This document shows positions 32,476 through 43,382 of a DNA stretch of 64,000 nt, piece after piece (positions within the stretch are counted from its first letter, which is position 1; the number at the start of each line of letters is the position of its first letter). The notes beneath the pieces were generated by a model. The model was not told the DNA's origin and did not search any database. It saw nothing but the letters and a program-made list of their open reading frames with translations. This DNA is from Codonopsis lanceolata (taxonomy: Eukaryota; Streptophyta; Magnoliopsida; Asterales; Campanulaceae). The stretch lies in the NCBI GenBank assembly GCA_013146195.2, contig CM028377.1:9338239-9402238 (forward strand), read 5' to 3'. The position numbers were made by a program, and so were the translations under genes.

Positions 32476-34312
32476 TGTGAGGTTCCCGGGATGCGCCCGC
32501 GCCCCGCGCTCCCTTGGATAGGGGTGCGCGTACGTGCGGATGCGGGACACCACTGCTCTCGTTCCACCCTCCCTTGTTTAGGGGAAGACGAAATCAAAAG
32601 TGCGAAAGGAGTGCTGTCTATATTAGCGCGTTGGAATGCGCCTCGGTTGCCTTTAGTGGATTTTTAAACCAATATGGGAACTTATGGTTTCCCGCATCAA
32701 GCTATCCCTTTTTTAGGGGACACCAGGATATGGGAATGCATTACCCCTTCATTCACATTTTCCCTTTTTTAGGGGAAAACGAAAAAGTGCAAAAAAGGAT
32801 ATTGTGACACCCCCACTATGGATTTTATTAAAAATAATCTTATGGCCCGATTTCAGATCACTATGGGAGTTGTGGGTTTCCCGTATCAAGTTATCCCTTT
32901 TTTAGGGGATATCAGGATATGGGAATACATCACCCTTCCATTCTCATTCTTCCTTTTTTAGGGGAAACGGAAAAGTGCAAAGAAGGAGTGTTGCGAGGAC
33001 CCACTGGATCCAAAAAGTTTTAGAGTCGCCATCTTTATTTTAAGGTAGAAATAAAGCAAAACCAAAAAGAAAGAAAAATAAACCAGAGAAAAAGAAACGG
33101 GTTCGGAGGCTAAGTTACGAGTTGGGAAAGTGCTAGGCACCCAACTCGCCTTTCGGTCTCAAAAGTAGTTTTTGGCTGAAGTATGCGTATTGTTATATTT
33201 ATTTAGCAAATAAATAAAACATTAAAAGACATGAAATTAAAACAAATACATCCGTGGCTACATTATTTACGGACTTGCATCCATTTCCTTACAATAATTA
33301 CAAATGTATTTAAGAATATTTGGCCATTATAACGGCTCTTTTACATAATATTTCCTATTCTAATCCGGGCAGCACAACAACTTATATTGACTACATTGTG
33401 CCGGATTTAAATAACAACTTTAAATAATAAATAAACGGAAAAATAAATAAATAAATAAAATAACGCCCTTAAAGGCTTTTACCTTTTAGAGCGGTAGTGT
33501 GCTCGCTCTGTCCTTTAGGGAGAAGGAGTCTTTTTTGTTGTTTGTTGTGTGGTTGTTGTTTTGATTTGGGCAGAGTGACTGCTTATTTCGGTGACTTTTG
33601 GCTTGTCTACTCGGGCAGAGTGACAGCTTATTTTGGTAGGTTTTGGCTTTTTTGGTTGGGCGGAATAACGACTTAGTTTTTGTGTTTTTCAGCTCATTAC
33701 TCGGGCAGAGTCACAGCTTACTTTGGGATTTTTGGGCCAGGGAAGTGAGGTGGATACCTAACTACTAGGCTAGAGATCACTTATAACCAGTGGATATTTA
33801 TTTTGGCAGAGTTTGGACGGGGTTTGGAGACTTTAGTGGGCTTCACTCTCCTATCTCACACCTCTCGTAACTAAGGCTTCGACGGAACGCGGAGAAATCT
33901 CTCAACGTTTCTCTATGATATTTCTGAACAACTGAGAAGGGAGCCCAGCACCTTTATTTATAGGTGGGACGAGGGATTCATCTCGGCATTTCCTGAATTC
34001 TTCAGCCGGCTTCCTTGGTGTGTACCGCAGCCTTTACAAATTGTACAATGTGTTAAGTGAGAGGGCCACTGTAGCAGAGCTGGCATGGCATTATCATCCC
34101 CTTGGCGCGGCACCAGGACCTTCATTAGGCCGCGCCAAGCTCCTATTCCCTTTTCATTTTTGACACTTTCACCCCTCGCAATTCAATGTTTTGCGCTTCC
34201 TGCTTTGCCTTTCGCATTTTTAACTCTTGTAACTTGACATTTGTTAAGTTTGAACAGTTCTTGATATCACATGTCAGTCACATATCAGGGGTATGAAATT
34301 GGGGTGTCTACA
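32476..34312 (-). repeat. Inner Tat 3' LTR
   Basis: It runs from TGTGAGGTTCCC to GTGTCTACA on the plus strand. Inside are about three tandem copies of a ~188 bp unit (32588-33000, with CCCTTTTTTAGGGGA and GTGCAAAGAAGGAGTG blocks) and four copies of a ~45 bp unit starting GGGCAGAGT (33568-33740). The minus-strand TATA box lies at 33953-33962. Compared with the other LTR, I count by eye about 22 differences in the first 300 bases, so the insertion is not recent. Reading frames across it occur in both LTRs and are not genes. Confidence 0.95.
33953..33962 (-). promoter_or_regulatory. TATA box, inner Tat 3' LTR
   Basis: The minus strand reads CCTATAAATAAAGG, in the direction of gag-pol. It is conserved in the other LTR at 54166-54175. 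Confidence 0.7.
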
Positions 34313-34324
34313 TAGCCCCTCAAC
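34313..34324 (-). other. Inner Tat polypurine tract
   Basis: The minus strand reads GTTGAGGGGCTA directly before the 3' LTR start TGTAGACACC. This is the short purine tract seen at this place in Tat elements. Confidence 0.7.
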
Positions 34325-35799
34325 TATGGAGTCTACGGGTAACCCAAGGCTTACTGAGTAGACGAACATCGTTGATAAACAATAGACTCTCCAATTTTGT
34401 TCAGTTTAAAACGAGAGAGAAATGCAATTGGTAGCAGTTATAATGCACAGTTTATCATGCTATCCAAACTCCATAACCTAGACATATTTAGTCAGTTATA
34501 ATAGGTTATCGTAGTTTTTAAGAAGATATGAGTTTAAAGTGCTCTGATGGTCGGACCTACTAGTGTAGGCTGCTTACGTATTCCTTATTAAAGGAAATCA
34601 GACCAAACGTAGTTCAGGCCAAAAAACCTAAACTACAACCAAATGAGGATGTCATGTTCTTTGGATCAAGACCCGATCAAGAACACAACAGGAAAAAGAT
34701 TTTTGTGTTTTTCGAAAAAGTCGTATTAAACGGTTGAGAACGGCCGCTAAATACTGTATGAAGATTTGAATGTTTTTCGGGAACCACATTCCAACCGGTC
34801 AATACCTTGTCGTTGAAACATGTTAAGAAGAATTTTCAAAATTATGTCTGGCTGGTCAATACTTTGTTTCCAAACATAACAAGAAAACTTTCAAATTTCC
34901 AGAAAACTGCACTCGACCGATAAAAATTCGTTGTCGAGCACGACAAAGAAAACTTTCTTCAAGTTTTTTCGAAAATTTGTAAAAAGAATCATTCTCTTTC
35001 CTTTCCTTTTTTCTCACTCTCTCTGTTTTTTTTTTCAACATTCCTCTTTTTTTTTTTAGAAATATTAATCTTTTTTTTATGTTTTTGAAATATTCCTCTT
35101 TTTTTTGTGTGTTTTTGAAATATTCCTCTTTTTTTTGTGTTTTTGAAATATTCTTTTTTTTTTGTGTTTTTTGAAATATTCATCTTTTTTTGTTTTTTTT
35201 TTAAAAAAACTTTCCTTTAAAAGGAAATTATTCTGAGGTTAGGATAAGAATACTGTACCTGACTTACCTTTTCGCGCCCGGGTGGCTGCCGCGGATTCGA
35301 CTGATTTCGGCATTTCTGCCACTCTTGTCTTTTCAGGCCGGGAACTTTATTATTCTCTTTTTTTTCTTTTCTTTCTTTTTTTTTGATTTTCTTTTCTTTT
35401 TTTTCTCTTTGCCACTGAATTTTTTTTTATGTTGACTTTGTGGCTGACCCGCTGGGGATATTATTTTTCTTTGTCCTCGGATGGATGGCCATTAATTTTT
35501 GGTTAACAAAATTAACTTTGTTAATCCTTCGTTAAGCTCAGGGACCATTTTGGAAACTTTTGAAACTTGGGGACTTAAGTGTAGCAGCTTCAAACTTTGG
35601 AGGGGAAAAGGGAAAAATTCCCTTTTCCACCCTTTATCATGGACGGGAGTGAGGGAGAGGAGCTACTGCTCCCTCCTTCTTTTCTTTCTTCCTTCAGTGC
35701 CTTCGCCATTGTTGCTGCTGTCTGTTTCTCTTTCTTATTTTTTCAATTTTGCTCCTTTTCTCAGTTTTTCTCCGCCAATTTCAGTGTTTTGTTTAGCAG
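34325..35799. other. Inner Tat 3' untranslated region: repeats and a conserved hairpin
   Basis: A hairpin-forming motif (34567-34620, ACGTATTCCTTATTAAAGG...CAAACGTAGTTCAGGCC) matches those at 63860-64000. About three diverged ~75 bp repeats (CCGGTCAATAC / AAACATAACAAGAAAACTTTC type) occupy 34790-34960. A T-rich ~30 bp tandem repeat (TTTTTGAAATATTCCTC) occupies 35043-35190. The remaining part to 35799 is the likely leader of aORF-2, with no clear TATA box. Confidence 0.65.
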
Positions 35800-36867
35800 A
35801 TGGCATCTTCTTCTCGATCCAGGAAGGGGAAGGCTCCTATGCACCCAGAATCTAACGAGAGGAGGAGAGAGTTTCCTCCCTTCATCCGGAATAAGCTCAG
35901 ATACTGGTATTCTGATAATGACTGGGGCAATATCTTGCGATATCGGGACACTCACGTGTCCAATCTTCCTCCCACCACTGTAAGTTTCTTTCTTTTTCGA
36001 GATTTTCCTGGTTATACTCCAGATCTGCTAAATTTCTGCACTGTTTGGAACTTTTGGAGCACTCCTGACTTTATTAGTAATGCATATGCATGTCCTATTT
36101 ATGCCTAAATGATGTAATTAAGTAGTGGTGCATGAAATTTATACGATTTATTTTTGCGATGCATGATTTGAACTAGTGGTCACTATTTGACCCTACTATG
36201 CATGATTTATATTATAAATGCACATGAGGCTATATGATGCATGTTTTACACTAAAACATATTTTTGCATGCAATAGAATCACGAGACGGACTTTTCATAA
36301 TACAATTTAATTTTTTCGGAAACGCATTTTCGGATAAAAATGGGATAAAACAGATATATTTCATGCCCTTAGATTCGTTTTTTCATGCATGCAAATGCTG
36401 CAGATACATAGTAAATGCCATAAAAATATTTATTTTGATGATTGGTGGCACTTTTTCTTCTTTTTAGCGTATCCCTATGGCAGCTTATTAGACAATGAAA
36501 TGCACTTGATGGATGCATGAACTACTCTATTTGATGCAGATGCAGAACAATTATAGGATGATGCATGAATATTTTCATATTTTATTATGTACATGGTAAA
36601 TGCAGTCTAACATATATTTCTATGATGCTTAGGATGCAAAAATAACTATGTAAATGTAGAACAAATTACATATAATTTTTTTTGTTTTTGTTTGTTTTTT
36701 TTAATTGATTTTTTTTTAATTTTTGAAAGAATGTAAAGAATGTGGTACGCATGTTCAACATATAGACTCTCCTTTTTTTATTATTTCGCATAAAAGAATG
36801 ACATTTAACAAAACTAAATGTTTATTTACATGTGAATTTATGTACATGTATAAAAATGGTATGTGTT

Positions 36868-36871
36868 TACT

Positions 36872-36922
<51 letters not shown>
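36868..36922 (+). repeat. (TA)n microsatellite in intron 1 of inner aORF-2
   Basis: About 27 TA units lie in the long first intron. The intron (35980-37217) is otherwise AT-rich and unusually dense in ATGCATG-type motifs. Confidence 0.95.
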
Positions 36923-36926
<4 letters not shown>

Positions 36927-38799
36927 TTATGTTATATGAACGAAGTAGTTTTTCCTTTTATTTTCTAAAAGAAAGTAAAAGAATATGGTATATTTTTCAA
37001 GAAAATGAATATGTATTTTATTTATTTATTTTATTAAAGAGACCGATTATTCACAAGTATTTACTTTTGATTTTTTTTAGCATGCTGCAATTTTAAAATT
37101 TATGAAGTACAATGTATGCAACATGTTTATTATCTATTCATACTTATTTATTAAAAGACTGTATAAAGAAAAAAAAGGACAGGGGACTTACCTTTTCCTT
37201 TTTTCTTTTTTTTTTAGATTCGCAAGGAATTCCAGAGGGTACGGGCATCATGTGCCAATGTCGCTGAGATTTACGCCATGTTGCCCGAGGCGGCGCAGCT
37301 ATTGGTGGAGGGCTTCGGTTTTAGTGTCTTCATGCACTCTTTCACTCATTTCACCAGCTACTTGCCCATTTTCGATGTGCTCAGGGACTTTTGGTGGGAC
37401 ACCACCCATACCTTTCACTTCAGCTGGGGGGAGGCGACCATGACCCCGTGTGATTTTGCCGCGATCACGGGCATTCCTACTAGCATAGGGGAGACCCTGG
37501 CTCCTGATTTTACTCTCCATCGGCGTAGGGAGGAGGTAGTGGACCTCTGGGTTTTGAGCCGAAATTTAAATCGACGGATGAGATTCTTATCAGCAGCGTT
37601 CGGAACTGGCTTCTCAACAATGCCGGGCGGGTGCCGGCCAATGATGTAGCTGACGTGACTTGAGTGGCGAGAGCGTTTCTATTTTTCTTTCTTGGCACAT
37701 CGCTCTTCGCCAACTCCTCTACCTCCCTGAGGGTTTCCGTCCTGGCTTGTCTGGCAGATTTTGATCGGATTCCTTTGTATGACTGGGGACAGGCAAGCTT
37801 GGCTGAATTATATGCTTCTATGGATAAAGCCAGCCGGAATGACTCACCGACTCTGAATGGGTTTGCCCCGGCGTGGGAGGTACATGCCTTTTCCTGCTTT
37901 TCTTTCTTTCTCTTTTTTTTATGTATATCTCTCTTTTATTTATATATATATATTTTTTTTAATTCTTTCTCTCTTTTTTTATTGATAACACATATGTATT
38001 TTTTTTCTTTTGTTTTTTGTTTTTTTTTATTGATAACACACATTTTTTTCTTTTTTTCTTTTTTGCAGGTCTGGGCCTTTTCATTTTTTCATTTTTCGCC
38101 GGGTCCTCTCATTCGGCGAGTTCACCAGCCTCTATACATGTCCCAGTATGTGGATGATAACAGGGTTTATCCGACTCAGGACGGTGGTTGCATGGATAGG
38201 GAAAGAGTGCTGGAGCGGATTGTTAGCTTGAGTCCTGGTACGGTGCACTTCCTTCCTTGGGAGGGCCTGGAGGGGCATTATGCAGTTGCTTTGGGACTCA
38301 GCCGCTGCCGGATATTGATGGTTTCCATTATGGTGGATTCCTTATATATGGGCGAGCGGGTGAACCGTTAGCATTAGTCTGCTCTAGTAGCTCTAGTGGC
38401 GCCTCCTCGGCCTCCTTACTGGGTGATAGAGCCCGATCGACTGCTAAGTATCAGTACCTGGGGAAATACCTCATGCCGATGACAGATTATCCAAAGGATG
38501 GCATATGAGGATTTCTTGAGATTAGTGCCGTGCATCCCCTTTTTCCTCGCCTGCCGCGCCCAGCGGCATTCTCGATGCTGCCAAAGCCGTGGCCGTCTAC
38601 TTCATCTCTTGACAAAAACCTGATGTTTACAGAGCTTGATGTTATATTCTCTACCTTCCAGTATCAGTGGGGTGGTAGCATGGTAGAGCAAGTTCTTCCT
38701 GATGTCGAGATTCCCGAGGAGCGTCGTGTCCCGGAGCAGGCTCGTTTGGTAGACACGTTCACCCTTATTGTCTCTCTTTTTTTCTTATTATATTATATT

Positions 38800-38800
<1 letters not shown>

Positions 38801-38863
<63 letters not shown>
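38801..38863 (+). repeat. (TA)n microsatellite in intron 3 of inner aORF-2
   Basis: About 30 TA units fill the third intron (38749-38969). The matching intron of the outer copy has none. Confidence 0.95.
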
Positions 38864-38865
<2 letters not shown>

Positions 38866-39184
38866 CGCACTCATGTATATATTTTTCATCATTTCTCTCT
38901 TTTTTTATTATTATTATTATTTTTTTCGAAACTAACACTCATTTTTTTTCATTCTCTTGTTTTTTTTAGGTGAACGTGTCCACTTATAAGAAGATGCTGC
39001 GGGGCTTTTTCAGTATCAGCAAGCTTTATCAGAAACTTGCTGATGAGTTCTCTTGCAGGGGAGCAAGATGGCCTGCACGCCGAGCCGCGGCCGCAGAGGT
39101 CGGGGATATAGAGCTGGTGGCACAACGGGTCCCTGGGTCATGGGTGGTGGCCTTAATAGGAGTCAGTCGTACCGAGCACATTAG

Positions 39185-39859
39185 CTTCGGATTCCTGCGA
39201 ATATTAGTATCTTTTCTCTCTTTTTTTTTATTTTTTTTGTATATATATATTTTTTCATTTTATAAAAGAAACCTGTACAGTTATTATGATATAATGCAAT
39301 ATAATGTATGCAATGCAATATATTACACATGCAAAACTAAATTCACGCAAAAAATAAAGCTATACCAGACACCTAAGAGGTAATGACACGTTGTATTTCA
39401 AGAAAGGAAGTTTATGGGAATACACCTTTGGATCGAAGTGGGCTTTTCGGGCGATATCGGAACAGGAAAATGGCCGCATCCCTTATTATTTCGGTGCCCT
39501 GTGGCTATTGAGCCCGTGCTCGTAGCCACCTTTCATAGCTTTCCTTCCTTTCTCGCGATCAGACGTAGGAACAACGGAGTGTCGGACAATTAAACCAGGA
39601 TACCAGGCAGAAATTTCATAGCACAGTGGAGGCACTTGGCGCGGCCATAGATTCTTCTGTGCAGCCACTGTTCACTTACTATTCACGCACTGTGCACTGA
39701 ACTGTCCGTTTTCTCAATTATCGGTATAAATTCAGACGGAGATCAGCCTGATTTCTCACCAATTCACTTCGTCTCTTTTCCTTTAAGATTTACCAGATTC
39801 TTCCTGTCTTGCCGTTGCTCTTCTTAGCCACATAAAATCCCTTGCATCTCTCTTTACAA
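39185..39859 (+). other. Spacer between inner aORF-2 and aORF-1 with the aORF-1 promoter
   Basis: The first part is T-rich (39200-39400). The part next to aORF-1 contains ACTGTCCGTTTTCTCAATT and a TATA box (39725-39731), then a C/T-rich leader to the ATG at 39860. Confidence 0.6.
39725..39731 (+). promoter_or_regulatory. TATA box of inner aORF-1
   Basis: CGGTATAAATTC lies 135 bases before the ATG at 39860. The outer copy has GGGTATAAATGG 126 bases before its ATG, and the 30 bases upstream (ACTGTCCG, TTCTCA/TTCTTCA) are also similar. This supports a real antisense promoter. Confidence 0.7.
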
Positions 39860-41577
39860 ATGGCCGCACGTATTCCTACGGCTTTGGAAATTGAAGTTTA
39901 CGAGAATGCCCTGGATTTTTGGATCCTTTCATTGCGATCTGACGAGAGGGACTGGTTTGATCATCTTTTTGGGTTCAGGTGCCTTCTGTCCTGGCGGAAT
40001 GTATTATAAACTGGGACATGTTGAGGGGAGCCGCCAGGTTTTGGTGTCCTGAGGACCACTTATTTAATTTTGGCAAGAATGAGATGTGTCCTACTTTTGA
40101 GGAGTTCTGCGCGATGCTGGGGGTGGCACCTACTTGTCAGATCGCAGCCCGCCTACGTAAGCGCCCATATATGGCTATCCTGGAGCTTTTTAATTCTACC
40201 CCAGTTGCTACCCGTGATTCTTCAATGGGGAAACTTTTAATTTAACGGTTCTTCCTGGAGCCTACACAGAATACAGGGAAGACGATGTAGACTATCTGCG
40301 GTGTAGGCTGACAGTGCTCTTTCTCTGTTTGGTAGGGAGATACTTGATAGTAGGTCTACCCGGATTTGTTGATGCGCGGGTCGTTGACCTGGCATTACAG
40401 GCTCGAGATCGCCGGCTGAACATTGTCTCGGTGATTTTGGTGGAGACCTTTGCGGGCCTGACTGCTTTTGCTACTGGTGATGAAACTGTTCCCTACCGGT
40501 AGCCCCATTCTGGTTCATATGTGGTTAGAAGAGCATTTCCTTTGGGTTCAGGCTCTTGTGCCACATGGAGCTCCTTACGACCCATCACTTTATGGCATGC
40601 GCGGGCATTTTCCTCAGACCAATTATTCTGAGATTGATAGGGCTGATCACTTTTATCGTCGAGGCTCGATAGACATAATCTGGGTCATTCGCCATTGGGA
40701 GATCCGGCTTTTCCTTCGAAATTCCGATGAGTATAGTCAAGTAGTCATGTTGGGCCTTCATCAGACTTCCTTTTATCAACCGGACCGGATCCTGCGGTAA
40801 TTCGGAAGAGACCAAGTGATCCCGGACACCACCCGTCCTATATACATGGGATTGGAGCTTACAGACGAGGGCTTGGGTCCCGCTATTCAGGGCATGTGGC
40901 TCAGAGATTCTGAGAGGCTGGAGGTAGCATATCCATATTCTGACTATATGCTTCTGTCCCTTGGGTATTTGACGTGGATCATGGTAGCTACTGAGGGGCC
41001 GTCTCGCACTATCCGGCGTGGACTGAGACACTTGCTGGGTCGCCATATAACTAACGGAGTGGATGCTCGCCTGATGGAAGTAGGCGAGGACATTGATAGC
41101 TCAGGGTTAGTTGTTCCTCAAGCCCTGGAGGCAGAATTCAGACGGGTACACGACCTTAATACTCGGACGGCCCCTGGACCGGATACTGCAGGTCCTAGCA
41201 ATACATCCCGTAGATTGAGCAATGTCAGTCGGCAGCATAACCCATGGGAACAAGAAGAAACTGCTCCTCCTCCCCAGACTGGTTGGGGTACAGCTTTGAG
41301 AGTTGGCGGTCACGAGCCTCCGCGGCTGAGCATGTCAAGCAAGCAGGACAATCCATGGGAACAAGAGATAGTTGTTCCTCCTCCCCAACCTGTATGGGGT
41401 ACTGGTTTCAGAAATGATGGAGCTGGTCCGAGCAATACAGTTGTTCAGGAGAACGAGGATGCTGACGATGAAGAGGGAGACACCTTTGGCGGCTCACATG
41501 CTGATGAGTCTAGGGCTTCTTCTGTGCCTCGTAGAAGGAGTATATGGGCCCGGCTCGGTGGACGTCGTAGACATTGA
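39860..41577 (+). pseudogene. Inner aORF-1: DUF7745-like protein gene, antisense to pol
   Basis: From the ATG at 39860: YENALDFWILSLRSDERDWF, then (other frame) INWDMLRGAARFWCPEDHLFNFGKNEMCPTFEEFCAMLG, a middle part (RYLIVGLPGFVDARVVDLALQARDRR) and RPIYMGLELTDEG. The C-terminal region has two NPWEQE...PPPQ...WGT repeats and an acidic tail ending RRSIWARLGGRRRH. The 'RAxxFWxPxxHxFxFxxxEMCPTxEEF' core resembles plant DUF7745 proteins of retrotransposon origin; their function is unknown. Breaks: a frame change near 39978 (shared with the outer copy), others near 40245-40470, and a TAA at 40798-40800. It is convergent with pol. Confidence 0.72.
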
Positions 41578-41654
41578 TAGACCGCTCTGGGGCTAAAGCT
41601 GCAAGAAAAGGGATTGTTTCTGGGACAACAAAGGGGGTACAGGCAGTATATATA

Positions 41655-41886
41655 GTGGCTCTGTGCTGTTGGATAAAAATGATACTCCTTACATTAGACA
41701 TAGACATTAGTTTGGGCTTATTTGCTTTGTTAGCTTCTATTTGTAACTTCCTTTTCGAGGTAAGGCTCCTTTGTCCTCCCATGTATAAGGGCAAGGCTAG
41801 TTGTCCCCCTCAAGTTTGTTATATTTTTCCTATTTTAATAAAATCCTGCAGGGTGCCGCCCCTGCTTCTATAAAAAAAAAAAAAAA
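41655..41886 (+). mobile_element. Short LINE 3' tail between aORF-1 and integrase
   Basis: The 230 bp match the 3' end of the LINE in the Tekay LTR almost base for base (GTGGCTCTGTGCTGTTGGATAA to CCCCTGCTTCTATAAAA) with a poly(A) at 41872-41886. The equivalent place in the outer Tat copy lacks it, so that copy acts as the empty site. The reading frame here is the LINE ORF2 end and not a gene. Confidence 0.92.
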
Positions 41887-42130
41887 TAGATATGTACAAT
41901 GCAATCAATGTATAATATAGATGTCTTAGTAAATATTCCTAAGTTGCACCTTAGGACCTGTAAAATTATATTTTAGTGTTTTAATATGAGCTTTTCGTCG
42001 TGGTTTTTCTCTTCTGTCAGTCAAGCCTCTGATATACTGAAGACTGGAGGTGGTATGCTGAGGACTTCAGATAATGCTTTCCCTCTCCTTTTTACCTCCT
42101 TATTAATTTTTTTTCTTTTTTTTCTTTTGT

Positions 42131-42263
42131 GCTCTAATTTTTGCCTAGGCCGCCCTTTCGGGTTTTCAACCTAGCGAGCCCTTATTTCTCCTTTTTATTA
42201 TTCTTTTTTTTTATGCCCTCACTTTTGCCTAGGCCGCCCTTTCGGGTTTTCAGCCTAGCGGGC
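42131..42263 (-). repeat. Duplicated stem-loop element after integrase (inner copy)
   Basis: Two copies about 83 bp apart read on the minus strand CTAGGTTGAAAACCCGAAAGGG followed by CGGCCTAGGCAAAA. Each can form two small adjacent hairpins (GGTT-GAA-AACC and CCC-GAAA-GGG). The same pair stands after integrase in the outer element at 56930-57067. The T-rich flanks (41888-42130) hold nothing else visible. Confidence 0.85.
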
Positions 42264-42295
42264 TGGAGAGGGAAGCATTCGCTGGATAGAATGGC

Positions 42296-43382
42296 TCAGG
42301 CATAGTACCTTTTGAGCTTGTCGAGGTTGAAGGGCTGGACAAGATCTTCCCCATCCTGGTTTGTGAGAAGCACGGCACCTCCTGATGGAATCTCCTTGAC
42401 AATGTATGGTCCCATCCAGGGAGACTTCCATTTTCCCCTAGTATCAACGTAACTAGGGGGTTTTTCTCGAAGCACGAGGTCTCCAACTTGGATATCGCGG
42501 CCTTTGACTTTTTTATTGAAAGCTCGGGCGATGCGCCTTTGATATGCCCGGGTATGCTCCAAGGCTAACAGGCGTCGTTCATCAATTAGGGCCAATTCTT
42601 CGTATCGCCCTTTGACCCAATCAACTTCTGCTATGTCAGATTCCATCATCACTCTTAATGATGGAATTTCCATTTCTACTGGTAGTACCGCCTTCATGCC
42701 ATATGCCAGAGAGTAAGGGGTAGCCCTAGTGGGTGTGCGGACTGAAGTACGATAGCCCCAGAGGGCTAGTGGCAATTTTTCTGGGCAGTCTCTTCCTGTG
42801 TCAGCCATTTTTCTGATGATGTTTTCAAGAGTTTTATTGGTTGCTTCAACGGCACCATTGGCTTGTGGTCGATAGGGGGAGGATTTGTGTCTTTCGATCT
42901 TGAACTCGTCGAGTAGACGATTCACGTCCCCTTCAAAATGAGAGCCGTTGTCGGAGATTATCTCGAAAGGTACCCCATAACGGTATATAATGTTGGCCTG
43001 GATGAACTCGGACACCTTTCGGGCATTCAGAATCTTGTAGGAAGAGGCTTCCACCCACTTTGTAAAGTAATCGAGGGCTACCAGGACATATTCATGGCCA
43101 TTGGATCCCTTCGGGTGAATTTGGCCTATGACGTCGATTCCCCACGTTGAGAAAGGCTAGGGAGCTGTGGAGTTGTATAAGACGTGTGGGGGCACATGCT
43201 GTAGATTGGCAAAGCGTTGACATTTGTCGCAATGTCGCACCCACCGGATACAATCAGTTTCGAGCGTACTCTAATAGTATCCCTGTCGGATGATTTTCTT
43301 GAATAGCAAATGGCCATTCATGTGGGGCCCGCAGGTACCACCATGTAGTTGATCCATAATTTGCTCAGCTTTGGCCTGATTG
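42296..43382 (-). pseudogene. Inner Tat integrase
   Basis: On the minus strand the catalytic core has the aspartates of TWGIDVIGQIHP and IISDNGSHFEGD and the glutamate of NGAVEATNKTLEN. The Tat-type C-terminal part follows (LRVMMESDIAEVDWVKGRYEEL, LVLREKPPSYV, MGPYIVKEI) to the stop at 42296. A TAG at 43157-43159 replaces a Trp codon before the first Asp. The zinc-binding N-terminal region is interrupted by the LINE at 43397, and its remainder is at 47682 and above. The ORF lies 30 bases from the duplicated stem-loop element. Confidence 0.9.

Larger units (their letters stand above)
35800..39184 (+). pseudogene. Inner aORF-2: spliced plant mobile domain (PMD) gene, antisense to pol
   Basis: The start ATG at 35800 begins a basic N-terminus (MASSSRSRKGKAP). 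Predicted exons are 35800-35979, 37218-37879, 38069-38748 and 38970-39184, each intron GT-AG. Exon 2 carries the PMD core: DFWWDTTHTFHFSWGEATMTPCDFAAITGIP, then FFLGTSLF and YDWGQASLAELYASMDKA. Exon 3 starts VWAFSFFHF. The C-terminus is an Arg/Gly-rich stretch ending MGGGLNRSQSYRAH. Breaks: a one-base loss near 37545, a TGA at 37661-37663, and frame changes in exons 3 and 4. PMD proteins occur in transposons and in host silencing factors (MAIN, MAIL1). The role here is unknown. Position and exon pattern match the outer copy at 59633-61446. Confidence 0.75.

Noticed and set aside
32514..32807. A ~98 residue open frame in the Tat LTR, repeated at 52727-53044
   Set aside because: It lies inside the LTR tandem repeats, reads opposite to gag-pol and has no domain. 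It occurs twice only because the LTR does.
35043..35190. Lys-rich small protein, or a CRISPR-like array
   Set aside because: It is a T-rich ~30 bp tandem repeat without spacers of equal length, in a plant retroelement. It is neither a gene nor a CRISPR.
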